From Linnemannia schmuckeri (lineage: Eukaryota; Mortierellomycota; Mortierellomycetes; Mortierellales; Mortierellaceae): a stretch of DNA of 64,000 nt. Positions 1 through 11,432 of this stretch are shown piece by piece; the stretch's first letter is position 1; the number at the start of each line of letters is the position of its first letter. The position numbers were made by a program, and so were the translations under genes. The DNA lies in NCBI GenBank assembly GCA_029449235.1, contig JANATG010000007.1:1550001-1614000 (forward strand), read 5' to 3'. A model generated the notes under the pieces. It did not search any database, was not told the origin of the DNA, and was given only the letters and a program-made list of their open reading frames with translations.

Positions 1-49
1 AACCAAGAAAGGATGAATTCTGAATGAATCCTGATGTGACCTCACTTAC

Positions 50-78
50 CAGTCTGGCACGTGGTCCACCTTCGCCAT
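50..78 (-). CDS. Possible first coding exon of a gene running off the left edge (partial)
   Basis: On the minus strand an ATG at 78 opens a 29-nt reading frame (MAKVDHVPD plus two bases) that ends at a consensus GTAAGT donor at 49-44. The rest of the gene would lie left of the window. Only the start codon and strong donor support it; the peptide is too short to identify. Another frame through the same bases is also open, so this could instead be a non-initial exon. Confidence 0.2.
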
Positions 79-1659
79 TGAGCGCCACCCTTGCAGCCTT
101 TTTTTGTATTAATTATGAGAGAGTGGATACTTATGCCTCTTTGCATGCTTCTTATGCCTTTTCCCCTCTTACTGATCTGTTATTTTTTGCCTTTATTTTG
201 AGAGAGGACTCCCTTATTGCGTTTGATGTAAAGAAGGAAGGGAGGGGGGGAAGCAAAATAGAGTCCCCTTGGTGTATGAACGCATGGGCTCTTCCTTTAA
301 GGAAATAGTTCAGGGCGGATTCTGGCATAGTCGACGCGTGTTTGTCCTAGCGTCGGTTGTACGAGACTATCACTTATGGGTGAGAAACAGTGATGGCCTG
401 AGTAACGGTACGCTGGGCCTCTTTGCTCAAAGACGATCGATCGTGTCCGATGATCGGACACTAACAACAGTCAATCAAGCTGACCAGGGCAACTCGACGA
501 ACGCGTTTGTTGAAAGGCACATGCGCAAGAGAAAGAAGCGGAGTAGGCGATTGATTTGGTTTCGTATTAATTGTTGATGGTGAGTTTGGTTTGATTACTA
601 AGCTCAACACTCTTTTGTTTTTCCGGTAACAAGGCAGGTCTGTCATCGACAAGCTGACTCCATCCTAGCAACGTCTTCATTTTTTTTTGTTCATGGATTA
701 TCACCAGAGCGCTAGGGTTCCTACCAGGCTTCTAGTCAATGCTAGATCTTCATATCCGTAAAATTCAATTGATCTCCTCAATTTGTTTGTCTTGTAACAA
801 TTGAACCTTTTTCATTGCAAGGCAGATCATTTGTTACGTTCTTTCTGTTTTCTTTTGTTATTCCTTTTCTCGTCTCTGCACCTTCTATTTTCCTTGTTCC
901 TTGTCCCTTGTTTCTTGTCCCGTTCCTTGTTCCATTCTTTTTCCTGTCCTTTCATTTCTTCTGCCTCCTCCTCGCGTGGTTTGGGTTTGAAGCAGAAACC
1001 AAGACATTTTTCATTTCCCGCGTCACTTTTCAGGCACATTAGTCTGAAATTTTTTATCTTCAGTCAGTCACTGGCAACACTACAATCAACCTTGATCTGT
1101 CCCCCATCATTCCAGTCCAAAGGAGATCGTCACTCCGGCGGCTGTGTTTATGCTCACTCACTCACCCTGCCTGCGTAATCACACTGACCATACATATGGC
1201 TCTCAACAAGAGAAAGAAAGACAGGGGCCATGATGCCATGAGGGTAAGAGTGTGCATGTCAATATACCCCTATCTTGCTTACGGCTGAGCGTGCTTGGAA
1301 TTTTCAACCGTCAACAGCAACACCAATAAAACGAAGATTGTTTGTTAAACCATTATGCACCGCAACTCCTCATCCTTTTGAGGTTGTTATTTTTTGAGCC
1401 GTCGTCAGGAAGGAGATTGAATCGCTTCCCTCATCAGCACCAGGTCCCTGATCTTCTCTTTGACTCAACTTGAGCTCCCCCGACCAAGTTCACGGCGTGC
1501 CCCGAGCGTCCAGAGTCACAGTAGGCCAGGGTACCTCTCACAGATCAGATCAACCATCTTCAAAAACACTTATAAATTGTTAACAATTTCCCTCCATACC
1601 TCAGATCCACAACCCCGATCTATTCTCTTCATCCTCTCCCCTCCTCACTCACATCAACA
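79..1659. other. Gene-free region upstream of the double-psi beta-barrel gene
   Basis: Short ORFs here have no recognisable protein character. The 840-960 stretch is pyrimidine-rich (TTCCTTGTCCC-like imperfect repeats). A TATAAAT element at 1571-1577 lies about 85 bp before the ATG of the next gene and is a plausible core promoter. No RNA gene seen. Confidence 0.5.
1571..1577 (+). promoter_or_regulatory. TATA-like element of the secreted beta-barrel gene
   Basis: TATAAAT, 83-89 bp upstream of the ATG at 1660 and followed by a C/T-rich leader. Placement and sequence fit a fungal TATA box; no start-site data. Confidence 0.4.
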
Positions 1660-2487
1660 ATGGCTCGCTTCACTGCCCTTTTCCTCATGGGCGCGTCCCT
1701 TATGGGCGTCATGTCTGCTCCCGCCTCGTCTTCGTCCTCCTCCAGCAAGGGTATGGCCAAGTTGAACACCCAATATAAGGGATACGCCACAACGTTTGAT
1801 GACAAACGTAGTGCCTGCCCCGGCATCAAGTACTCCTTCAGCGAGCCTGTTGCCGCCGTCAACACCGCTTTGTTCGGCAACAAGAAGGGCACCAATGTCT
1901 GCGGCAAGTACGTCAAGGTCAGCCTCAGAAACAAGCCTTCCAAGACCTACACCTATAGAGTCGTTGACATCTGCCACGGGTGCGACAAGAACTCGATCGA
2001 TTTGTCCAAGGTCGGCATGAGAAAATTCTCCAAGAAGAGCATCGAGGCCATCAACTGGAAGTTGGTCAACTCTTCTGACAAGTCTTCCCAGAAACCCAAG
2101 CCCAAGCCTACCAAGACCGCCGTCGTCGCCAAGCCCACCAAGACTTCCTCCAAGCCCTCCATCAGCCACACTAGCAAGGTCTACCACGGTCGCGGAACCT
2201 GGTTCAGCGATACCACCGGATCCTGCGGCGTCCGTTTCTCCCAAAGCGACATGATCGCTGCCTTGAACCAGGACCAGATGGGTGCCTACTCTGGCTCTCG
2301 CTCGAGATGTGGTGACAAGATCCGCGTCAAGGCCAAAGGTTCCTCTGCCAGCGTCATTGTTCGTGTTGTCGATACCTGCCCCAGCCGCTACTGCAAGCAT
2401 GGCGCCTTGGATTTGTCCCGCGCCGCCTTCCAGAAGTTCGCTCCCATGTCCAAGGGTGTCCTTGAGCTCGAGTGGTCCTTTGTCTAA
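1660..2487 (+). CDS. Secreted protein with two tandem double-psi beta-barrel (RlpA/expansin-like) domains
   Basis: Single-exon gene, 275 aa. Residues 1-20 form a clear signal peptide (MARFTALFLMGASLMGVMSA), so the product is secreted. Residues about 38-133 and 173-275 are two copies of the same fold: each starts with a Y-x-G-x-(A/G)-T-x-F strand, has paired cysteines, a R-V-V-D-(I/T)-C motif and an (I/L)-D-L-S motif, and ends in a (N/E)-W-x-x-V strand. That is the double-psi beta-barrel signature of RlpA-like, barwin and expansin-D1 proteins. A Lys/Pro/Thr/Ser-rich linker (about 134-172) joins them. No C-terminal expansin cellulose-binding domain is visible, so this resembles fungal DPBB proteins rather than true expansins. 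Likely role is at the cell wall or in plant/bacterial polysaccharide interaction (inference). AATAAA about 100 bp past the stop is a plausible poly(A) signal. Confidence 0.85.
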   Translation: MARFTALFLMGASLMGVMSAPASSSSSSSKGMAKLNTQYKGYATTFDDKRSACPGIKYSFSEPVAAVNTALFGNKKGTNVCGKYVKVSLRNKPSKTYTYRVVDICHGCDKNSIDLSKVGMRKFSKKSIEAINWKLVNSSDKSSQKPKPKPTKTAVVAKPTKTSSKPSISHTSKVYHGRGTWFSDTTGSCGVRFSQSDMIAALNQDQMGAYSGSRSRCGDKIRVKAKGSSASVIVRVVDTCPSRYCKHGALDLSRAAFQKFAPMSKGVLELEWSFV

Positions 2488-2988
2488 GGCATTCTTTCTC
2501 TTCCAACACGGCCATCGCGCCGTTGTACATTCCAAACCTCTAGCATTCTGCACCAAAGCATTCCATACTGTAAATTATTCAAACCGAAATAAAAGCATCA
2601 TACTTCAAGATTACTTTAAAAGGTCCCTTGTTTGTGTCTATTCTCCTGTGGGTGCGGTCTCGTTGCACAAATGTTGTACTTTGAGCCTTTTTTTCGGCTC
2701 GATGTTGTTCGTAACCTGTTGGTGCCGTCTTCTTGCTGAGATATTGTCATTCCACTTATTTTTGACCCTTTGCGTATTGAGTCGTATCCATCTTGCTAAC
2801 AGCCGAATTAGCAAGATTTTATTCCTGGAGGATTTTTTTCGGTGTTTTTTTATTGTTTTGTTTTTGCTTTGCTGTTGACGGGCGGTGCAGTCTGGGTCCA
2901 CAGAGAAAAAAAAACGTATCCTTGCTGTTGCTGTTTTGAAGAAATGCGTCGTTCCATGATTGTTGTACAAAGTTGTTCAGTCCCGAAT
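2488..2988. other. Spacer between beta-barrel gene and LSM6
   Basis: Convergent 3' flanks of the beta-barrel gene (+) and LSM6 (-). It holds the poly(A)-like AATAAA near 2587 and the perfect hairpin at 2790-2817. No protein-like ORF. Confidence 0.5.
2790..2817. repeat. Perfect 10-bp hairpin with 8-nt loop
   Basis: ATCTTGCTAA at 2790-2799 is the exact reverse complement of TTAGCAAGAT at 2808-2817, with an 8-nt loop, followed by T-rich DNA. It lies about 300 bp past the beta-barrel gene stop, in the convergent spacer. It could be an RNA 3'-end structure or chance; the function is unknown. Confidence 0.5.
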
Positions 2989-3547
2989 CTACACGCCCTT
3001 TGCGGTCGAAATGTACAGGACTACAGTGGCATTACATAATAGTATGTCAGTCAATTTCATGCCCAACATAAACTGCAAGGTAGACAATATGGCATCAAAT
3101 CCTTGTTGTAGTATGTTGATATCGTTCTCTTATCCAGAGCAGAAAGTAAAATTGGTACGATGTTATTACCGTTGTTTCCACGAATGAAGGTATCGCCGTA
3201 CTTGTTCTTCAGCTGTCCGTTGACGTACTCTTCAGTCTGCTCCAAGGCAATGTTCATGTATCCGTCCAGGCAGGCGAGGATTCCTAGTATATCGAGTCAA
3301 ATACAATCCACAGATGAGTAAACATGCAAGACGTGGCATTGAGTATGATGTTGTCAAAATATCGCTGTCGCTCAGAGAGTCCCCTCATAGCACGACAGGC
3401 AGATGTTTTGCAGGTGGGTTTCCTTGCTGATGTCCTTGCGCTGTCTCTTTTCTCTCTCCATGTACCTCTGTAGTCGACGCCAGAGTTGAGCTTGACGATG
3501 ACGGGCCGTCCGATGAGGAAACTTGTGAAGTCCTGTGTGGGTTCCAT
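2989..3547 (-). CDS. LSM6: U6 snRNA-associated Sm-like protein LSm6
   Basis: Three exons: 3547-3466, 3283-3170 and 3020-2989; introns GT-AG (182 and 149 bp). Product 75 aa. The N-terminal third has IGRPVIVKLNSGVDYRG (Sm1), then LDGYMNIALEQTEEYVNG and the Sm2 motif IRGNNVLYIS, almost identical to animal and yeast LSm6. It is one of seven subunits of the LSm1-7 ring (cytoplasmic mRNA decapping) and LSm2-8 ring (U6 snRNA stability and splicing). The last exon is only 32 nt and completes the Sm2 strand. Start is the ATG at 3547, just before the conserved N-terminal helix. It diverges from THR4 with 253 bp between start codons. Confidence 0.93.
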
Positions 3548-3800
3548 TGTTGTGGTTGTTTGGTGGTCGTGTTTGTGATGTACAAGAAGGACAGAGCGGT
3601 GCCTCTTCCTGATCGCCTCCAAGTCCTCTGCTTCCAGCGCAAGAAACGCATCTTTTCATGTTCTCTCATGTGATCACTGCAGCCACAGATAAAAACGTGG
3701 AGTCAAGGATTATCATTATTCTTTACACTTTCCCCTTCTCTCTCCTCTCCTGTCTGACCAACTCCACCCCCTCCCAACAACCTCCACTCCTCACCTCACA
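3548..3800. promoter_or_regulatory. Shared divergent promoter of LSM6 and THR4
   Basis: This 253-bp interval is the only DNA between the two divergent start codons. The THR4 side is C/T-rich (3721-3790), typical of a leader. GGAGTCA at 3699-3705 contains the GAGTCA core (reverse TGACTC) bound by Gcn4/CPC1-type bZIP activators of amino-acid biosynthesis; a single core match may be chance. Confidence 0.45.
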
Positions 3801-5639
3801 ATGCAGTACAAGTCTACCCGCGGTAAAGCCAACAACTACACCTTCGAGCAGGCCGTCCTCGCCGGTCTCTCACCTGATGGCGGTCTCTTCATTCCCCAGT
3901 CGATCCCCCAGGCACCCGCCGACTTTTTGACAAAGTGGGCCTCCTTATCTTTCCAGGAGTTGGCCCTTGAGATCCTCTCTCTCTATATCGACCAGACCGA
4001 GATCCCAAGACAGGACCTCAAGGAGCTTGTCGACCGTTCGTACTCGACCTTCCGTCACAAAGACATCACACCCCTGCACCAGGTCAAGGACGGTCTCTAT
4101 ATCCTCGAGCTCTTCCACGGACCTACCTTTGCATTCAAGGACGTTGCCCTTCAGTTTGTCGGCAATCTGTTTGAGTACTTCTTGAAGCGCAAGAACGCTG
4201 GTATTGAGAACAAGGCTGACCGCCACAAGATCACTGTCGTTGGTGCCACCAGCGGTGACACTGGAAGGTAATTATCATTGTTCTTTATCATTATCTATAT
4301 CTCTCTTCATTCTTTGCATTTAATTCCCGGATCTGTATGGTCTGTTCTTATTTTTTTTCTCTTTTTTTTGGGAATCGATGACTCTTTTGAAGTTGAACTT
4401 CTGTGACTAATAACCTTAATCAAATCAACTCTTCTTTTCCCCCTCCTCCCTTCCTGCACGCTAAATATTCGCCGTTCAAATCAATTTCTCAACCAACCAA
4501 CCAACCAACCAACCAACAACAAAAAATATCCCAGTGCTGCTATCTATGGACTCCGCAACAAGCAGGATCTCGATGTCTTCATCCTCTTCCCCACAGGAAG
4601 AGTCAGCCCCATCCAGGAGGCCCAGATGACCACCGTCCTCGACGCCAATGTCCACAACGTCTCCGTCAAGGGCACCTTCGACGACTGCCAGGATATTGTC
4701 AAGGGTCTCTTCGCCAACAAGGACTTTATGAGCAAGTACAACCTCGGTGCCGTCAACTCCATCAACTGGGCCCGCATCCTTGCCCAGACTGTCTACTACT
4801 TCCACTCTTACTTCTCGCTCCTTCGCTCGCTCAACATCACACCCGGATCAGAAGAGGCAAAAAAGATTCACATCACTTACTCGGTCCCCACTGGCAACTT
4901 TGGCGACATCCTCGCTGGATATTATGCACACCAGATGGGTCTCCCCACTGCCAAGCTCTTGGTCGCCACCAACGCCAACGACATTCTCTACCGCTTCTTC
5001 TGCTCCGGTGTTTGCGAAAAGAGCGTCGGCGAGGATGGTGGTGTGCACGAGACCCTCAGCCCTGCTATGGATATTGTTGTCAGCTCCAACTTTGAGCGTC
5101 TGCTCTTCTATCTCGCTCGCGATGCTGCTGTCGATGCCCAGCTGCCTGAGCCGGAGAAGGATGTCAAGGCTGGAGAGATTGTTAACAACTGGATGGTCGA
5201 CTTGAAGCAGAAGGGCCGCTTTGACACTGGTGCCCAGGTTCTGGCCGAGGCTAAGAGAATCTTCGACGCTGGCCACGTTTCTGATCAGGAGACTTGTGAT
5301 ACCATCCGCTCATACAGCCACCCCGAGAACTCGTCGCAGGCTCCCTATGTGATGGACCCCCACACTGCTGTTGGTGTCAAGGCCGCTGAGACCGTCATCT
5401 CCAAGATCGATTCCCAGAACATTGTCATCTCACTCTCAACAGCCCATCCCGCCAAGTTTTCTGATGCTGTCGAGAGGGCATTAAAGGATCAGGAGGGCGT
5501 CGTGTTCGAGGAGTTCTTCAAGACTGTCTTGCCGAAGGAGTTTGATGGCTTGATGACTGCCGAGCGCAGAGTCACTCACATCCCCAGGGCTGATGAAGCC
5601 TTGGTCATTGAGGTCATTGACAAAGAGCTCTCTCAGTAA
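3801..5639 (+). CDS. THR4: Threonine synthase
   Basis: Two exons, 3801-4267 and 4535-5639, joined across a 267-bp GT-AG intron; product 523 aa, close to yeast Thr4. It converts O-phosphohomoserine to L-threonine and phosphate using pyridoxal phosphate, the last step of threonine synthesis in the cytosol. The N-terminus (YKSTRGK..., LSPDGGLFIP) is typical of the fungal/bacterial ThrC class. HGPTFAFKDVA carries the PLP-binding lysine at about residue 113. GATSGDTG, split by the intron before SAAIYG, is the phosphate-binding loop. PTGNFGDILAGYYA is the second cofactor loop. The intron contains an (AACC)n microsatellite at 4491-4517. Identification is firm. Confidence 0.96.
4491..4517. repeat. 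(AACC)n microsatellite in the THR4 intron
   Basis: About six AACC units just upstream of the 3' splice site (AG at 4533-4534). Confidence 0.8.
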
Positions 5640-5977
5640 GCTCTGACTTCTCCACCTTCTCGCATCTTCCGATCCATTAGTCTTTTTACATATTAAACCA
5701 CATTAACTGCATGAACAAAAAACGATACAGAAATCGGAAAGGTATGTATTGACGTGATGATACAAGAGAAAGATAGTGATTCTCTTAGTTGTTCAAAAGA
5801 GAATAGTATGTACAAGGTTTTTTGTGAAAAGAAAATGGCCGGAAACGGAGAAAAGAAAACAACAACGAGTAAAAAGAAACGACAAACGGAATGATAAAAA
5901 AAAAAAAAGGTACAGACAACAAAAAAAGAAAGAGGAATAACAACAAGGAAGGGATTTGCTTGGGGAATTCTGATCTC
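5640..5977. other. Convergent spacer between THR4 and the TBC gene
   Basis: 3' flanks of both genes; A-rich on the plus strand (5880-5940) with no gene-like ORF. Confidence 0.5.
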
Positions 5978-8900
5978 TTAACGAATGGTGGTCTTCTTTT
6001 CGAGGGGTGATGGTGGTGGCAAGGGTGGCGTTGGAGAGACACAAGTAAAAGCTCGCATCTTGAGCATCTGCTGCTCCTGAAGCAGTTCCTGTCGGACACT
6101 CTGTTGATGGCGCTGACGCTTCGCCTCGATCTTTTCTGGGTGGATCGACGACTTTAGTGTCACAAACGCGACCTGTTGAAACACCAACAGATATATGTAG
6201 TGTTAGAGATGTGTCTTGCAGAAAAGAATCCTAATTACCACCAATATGCGCCCAGAGCTTATTTTTCTTCTTCCTTGCTTACCTTCATGAGCTTATCAGC
6301 CTGGTGCATGACAAGCGTCATCTGCTTCATATAACAATACACCGCCGCCCCATTCCGACACTTTAAGATCTCCTTTTCGTTCATCCACAGGATCGCAACC
6401 GCAATCTTGAAGACAACCATCATACCCTCGACAAAGAACACATCCCAGACTCGGAGGAGCGTCTCAACCGGCAGACAATCCGTGAACAGGGTTAGGAACC
6501 AGCTGAAAGTGACCGCTGTTAAGTCGACATGCATCTCCTGGAAGTGTAGGCTGAGTCGGGGCATGATCTCTTGGACGAGCTCCTTGAGGACGCGTTGATC
6601 TGCCTGGGGGGAGAGGAGTTGTTGAGTGAAGTAGTCTTCGGGCATGCGTCGACCCAGCATTGAGACTAGGATCCAGAACGACTCTTCTTCGGTGTTGTTG
6701 GTCAATAGGAGTGTTCCTGCGAGAAGGTTCATTCCTTGACAGTATCCCACCGATGGATTGTGTCTAGGATAACAAAGTGGGAGGGTAATTCGCTCTTAGT
6801 GCCATTGCATAAAAACACAGACACAGCACTTGAGCTGTACGCACAAAAGACGAACGTACATGCTGTATGCGAGAAGAATGTTCTTGAGTTTCTCGATCCC
6901 ATGTCCGCCAGGACTAAAGAGGACGTTCGTCGGGAACGTGCGGTGCAAGTCCTATTTGAACAATATCAGTCAGTTTGATTAGTCGCTTTCTCTTTTTCAT
7001 ACATCTATGTCCTTTAAAGCTCTTCGACAAATGTAAAATAACAATTTACCATCTCGATATCACCCCAGCATTGGCATTCTTCTGGGGGTTGACTTGAAAG
7101 CAGTTCTTTGTAGTACCCAGGCTGGCGCATATCATATGCTCCTGATGCCTCCTGCCAGATCTTGTTTCTGTAATGCCGCCGCAATGATGAACAAGAAGTG
7201 TTAACTTGTTGCAGCTCAATCTGCAAAGCATAACCTTACAATCTAAAAAAAGCACTGGAAAAGGCTTACCGGTACATGACAGGAATGCCTCCACGAACAA
7301 GCTCGCGCAACTCTTCCCAGTCGGCGCCTTGCCCAATGGTCGCCATGCCAATAATACAGACACTCGTCCAATACATCCTATCATCCTCCTCCTGCTCGTG
7401 CTCTTCCAGCGACAACATCAAGTTTCCAAAGATCAGTGGCGAGCCCAAGTTGGTGCTCGACATGTTGGCCAATGCACCTCCATTTGTCTCACCCAAATGA
7501 ACGCGTCTTCTCCTTTTCCTCAGAAACGCATCCCACTTCTCCTTCTGCGTCATCTGAACATTGTCGTGCAGGACCTTGATCTGCGAAAGGAGCGCGGTGA
7601 CATTCGACGAGGAGGATGTTGGCGGCGACAGGGTCGAAGTCGGACGGGTCCCCATCGAGAGGATAGGAGACGTGACACTCGTCGGAAGTGAGGTGGCTGA
7701 TGTCGTTGCATTCCCGGTAACCGAAGTGACTCCCGATCCTGGTTGTGTATGACCGAAATAAAACGACGAGATCACGGGTGGTGGCGACGATGACCGTTCC
7801 GACTCTTCTGAAGATGCCCGCAAAAACTCAAATTTGCCTCCATCGCTGCTGGTATCTCGACGCAGACCGCCCACGGTCCTGTAAACGCTCGGTGAATCCA
7901 TATCATCTCCTGCATAGGTTTCGTTCAGCTTCATCAGACCCTGCTGTACCGCCATCGGTCTTGCGTTAACCAAAAACCCGTACCGATCCGTGAGAGGTTT
8001 GCTATGTTCGCCCAAGCCCAGATATGAAAACGTCGGCGACATCGAGAGAGGTGGCGAGCTGATATCCGACAACTCGACGACGCTGCGACTCGAAACCATA
8101 GGATGCTGTTGGTAGCCGAGTGTGGACGACGAGTAAGGATAGGACGAGCTGGATAGGTTCGGAACCATCGCATCACTCTTGAAGGAGAGCGCTTTGGGCA
8201 GGTCTGTTGGACTGAGTGCCCCCGAACGGCGGTCAAAGCTCGATACCATCTCTAGTCCAGAATTCTCGCCTGTCGAATCGTCCATGCTGCCGTTCTGTCC
8301 ATCCGAGTGAGAGGGGCCCTGCAAGTCTTCCTGCTCTGACGACAGAGATTCCCGGATGATAGGGAACGAACTTTGATGTGGTCGTGTCGGTTTGCTATTC
8401 ATGACCAAACCCAGCGTCCACTTGGCAATCATGGTCTGTGTCCGTCGAGCATAGAGTCGGGCGGGAGTAATGGCACCAGTGTCGATAAGGTTGGCGGCCA
8501 TGGAGATGGCCCTGTAATGCAAGGGTGAAGGGCTGTACGAGTTTGGTTCCATGAGGTAGTCGTGGATTCGTGAGATGGGTGGCCGAGGGATATCCCGAGC
8601 CATCGTCAAGGCCGGATACTTGGAAGGCGAGCCCAGTGTACCCATTTCCGACATGGGTCTCATTGGTGGTAGCGAGTGGCTCATGTGCTTGCTCTTGGTG
8701 ATGGCTCTCTTGCTGGTGGGCGATACAATACTACTCCATATATCCCGCTCCCTATCCATAGTCTCCTCGTCATCCCGCTCCCTGTCCTTGTCGTCCTTGA
8801 CCCTCCTCTCCGACAACGGCGCCAAATCGTCCGTCCAGGGCGAAGGCAAGCAAGTCTCGACGAGGGCAGGCTTCTTGTCGTTCATGATACCTTCGTTCCT

Positions 8901-10469
8901 GATAAACAATCCACTGGGACTGGTCACGATGCTGCTGCTCCGACTGTGGCTGTAACTCTTTTCTGACTTTGGTTTGTTCCACGAAAGTACTCCTGACGCC
9001 AACGCCCATTTCTCTCGTAGGGTCTTCATCCCCAACGTGCCTGCGGCCAGTGATTCAGCGAGAAAGGACGGTATTGGGCTTTGACTCCCTCCAGCGCTGT
9101 GGCCTTTGGCCTCGGCCGAACGAGTTGCTGTTGGGAAGAGGGATGAGGCAGGTCTGGCTGGTTGGTCCGTTGACTTGTATGGTAAGGTCGATGAAGAATA
9201 CACGGGGTGGGATGCAGTCGAGATATCGCTTGGGGTGGGCGAAAAGGGCCGTGATGGGCGGGAACGATGCCTTGATGTCGGGAGGGCGGATGGTCCTTTG
9301 GAAGAGACGAGAGGGGAAGGAGAATCAGAGTAGGTTTGTCGTTTTGGTTGTTGTTGTTGTTGTGGTTGCTGTTGTGGTTGTTGTTGCATGGTGACAGAGA
9401 TTTGTTGAGAAAGGTCGGGCTTGGTCAGTTGGGTCGTACAGCTGGATTGGAGAGAGAGGGATCCTGAACTGGACATGCACTCGGACGGGTCTTCACCCTC
9501 TTCGTCGTCGTTCACTTCCTCCCCTCCTCGAAAGATGACACTGCTACTGCAGTCCTCCTCGTCCTCCTCTTCCTCCTCGTCGTCGTCCCCAAATAGACCA
9601 CCCCCTACACCCATGAGAGGGTCCTCGTCCGTACACCTAACACCACCACCCTGTCTGCCACCACGCCCACTCTGCTCAACACCCGCAGCATTATCATCAT
9701 CAGCACAAGTAGCAACAACACCCCTAGATAGCCCTCTTTCCCCTCTCCGACGGGCAGTAATGCCTAATTGTTCCACATGGTGATCATCGCTCGTGACCGC
9801 GGAGAGTGAGAGTTGGTGGTCAACAAACAGGGGGTTTAACTTTGCTTCGTCCTTCTCCTCCTGTTCGACCACGACCGCCAGATTGTTTTCGACCTCGGTG
9901 GGGGACACGCCTGCATCCTGCAGCATCTCAGTTAGTCTCCTGATTTTGGCGTCATAGAGCTCCTTCATTGTCTGCAGCTCGGCTTCACGCTGCCAGAGCC
10001 GCGTCGTCAGATCACGAGCCAGTGACAGTTGTTGTGGCTGTTGATGTTGTTGGGCGTTCAGTGCCTTGGAGGAAAAGATGCCTGCGCCGCTGCTACTGCC
10101 TCCGCCTCCTCCTCCCACAGCCGTCGTTGCCACTGTTGTTACTGACGACGAAGACGAGGAAGATGCTGGTCTTATGGATGATGGGTTCGAGTGTTGTTGG
10201 TAGTGGTGTAAGCGAGAGCTGTGGTGATTGGAATTGGACGACTGGGAGGACGATTTTGCTGCCCCAAAGAGCGGGGATCCTGGAGGGGAGAGAGAGTAAG
10301 GTAACGAGGTCGGTGTGGGTGGCACCTGCTGCTGCTGCTGTTGGATCGTGGAGGAGCCCTGTTGCCGGAGTCGAGGTAAAGAAGTAGGGATAGCAACAGG
10401 AGGGTCCTTGGGGTTTGCAAGTGGGTGTTGGAGTAAAAAGACTGTGTTAATAGACTTGACCTCCTCCAT
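5978..10469 (-). CDS. TBC-domain Rab GTPase-activating protein, TBC1D2-like
   Basis: Five exons: 10469-7270, 7167-7050, 6951-6860, 6763-6283 and 6172-5978; product 1361 aa. Residues 1-1000 are mostly Ser/Gln/Pro-rich and disordered, with a short coiled coil near residues 160-200 and an acidic patch near 300. The C-terminal TBC domain runs from about 1020 to 1320: RGGIP, W-x-x-x-S-G, the IEMDLHRTFP motif with the arginine finger (about R1110), and SVGYCQGMN with the glutamine finger (about Q1146). Both catalytic fingers are present, so it should speed GTP hydrolysis on a Rab and act in membrane traffic. The TBC core is closest in feel to animal TBC1D2/Armus; the Rab target cannot be read. The start is ATG 10469; an in-frame TTG at 10493 was discounted. 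Confidence 0.88.
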
Positions 10470-10953
10470 GATATTTTTTCTTTCTTTCTCCAAAGGAAAA
10501 GGTGAGAGAGAGGGAAAAAAAGGTTGCGGCTACTTTGTTCACTCAAAAAGGGAGCGTGGTTGACTCGATGGGTTATGGGTCGCGCTCACTTCTTTTTCCT
10601 CTTCTTCGTCTCCGTCCACCTCCTCTGACGTGCGGGAGTGTAGGGGTGGTGGTCAGGAGGATGCAGTTTCGTTGTCAGGACAAGGTCGTGCGATTGAGTT
10701 AGGGCACGAGGAAGAAGGCTTGGGGTTGTCGAGAGAAGGCAAAGAGGCGAGGAAGAGGAAGGGGAAGGGGGAAGAGGAGTAAATATGAATTGAGGGAATA
10801 GAAAGTGCGATGAGACTCTAATTAGATAACGCAAAAAAGAAGGTAAAGTAGGGAAGGGAGGGGGGATGATGGTACAAGTAAAGGAAAGGAGAGGAGGTGG
10901 TCAGTGAAGAGGAAAAGAAAAAAAAGTGGAGGGGAAAGAGAGAGAAATGGAGA

Positions 10954-10957
<4 letters not shown>

Positions 10958-10992
<35 letters not shown>
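10958..10992. repeat. Poly-A tract (A35)
   Basis: Uninterrupted A run about 490 bp upstream of the TBC gene start. The flanks show no target-site duplication or element, so it reads as a simple homopolymer. Confidence 0.9.
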
Positions 10993-10995
<3 letters not shown>

Positions 10996-11310
10996 TCAGT
11001 GTGGATGGTGGTGATGATAATGATGTCGGTGAGTGTGTATATGTAGGTTGTATCTACCGCACACAGGCCACCATCCGTCCATCCAGCGTAACGAATGCAT
11101 GAGCGAATTGGCGGGTGAAAGTCGTACGAACCTGCCAGCCAAGTTGAGCCAGCTCAACAGATAGGTGAAAGTGGTATGAATAACAAAGAGATGGAGAAGC
11201 AAAAGTCGAGAAAACAATTTGCATGCATACACACACACAATTCGCTTCAAAAGGACAAAAGATAGAAAAGGGAGAGGGGTGGAAAACAAAACAGGGGGGT
11301 GAACAAAGAG

Positions 11311-11432
11311 ACAAAAGGGTCAGAAAGGGTCAGAAAGGGACAAAAGGGACAGAAAGGGACAGAAAGGGACAGAAAGGGACAGAAAGGGACAGAAAGGGAC
11401 AGAAAGGGACAGAAAGGGACAGAAAGAGACAG
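11311..11432. repeat. 10-bp minisatellite, about 12 copies
   Basis: Tandem unit AGAAAGGGAC. The central copies (about 11346-11425) are identical; the left end shows GGTC and AAAA variants and the right end a GAGAC variant. Intergenic, purine-only on one strand except the C. Confidence 0.95.

Noticed and set aside
1654..2556. 300-codon antisense frame over the beta-barrel gene
   Set aside because: Shadow frame; the plus strand has signal peptide and domain motifs.
10470..10493. Upstream in-frame start of the TBC gene (TTG)
   Set aside because: The codon is TTG, not ATG; the first ATG of the frame is at 10469.
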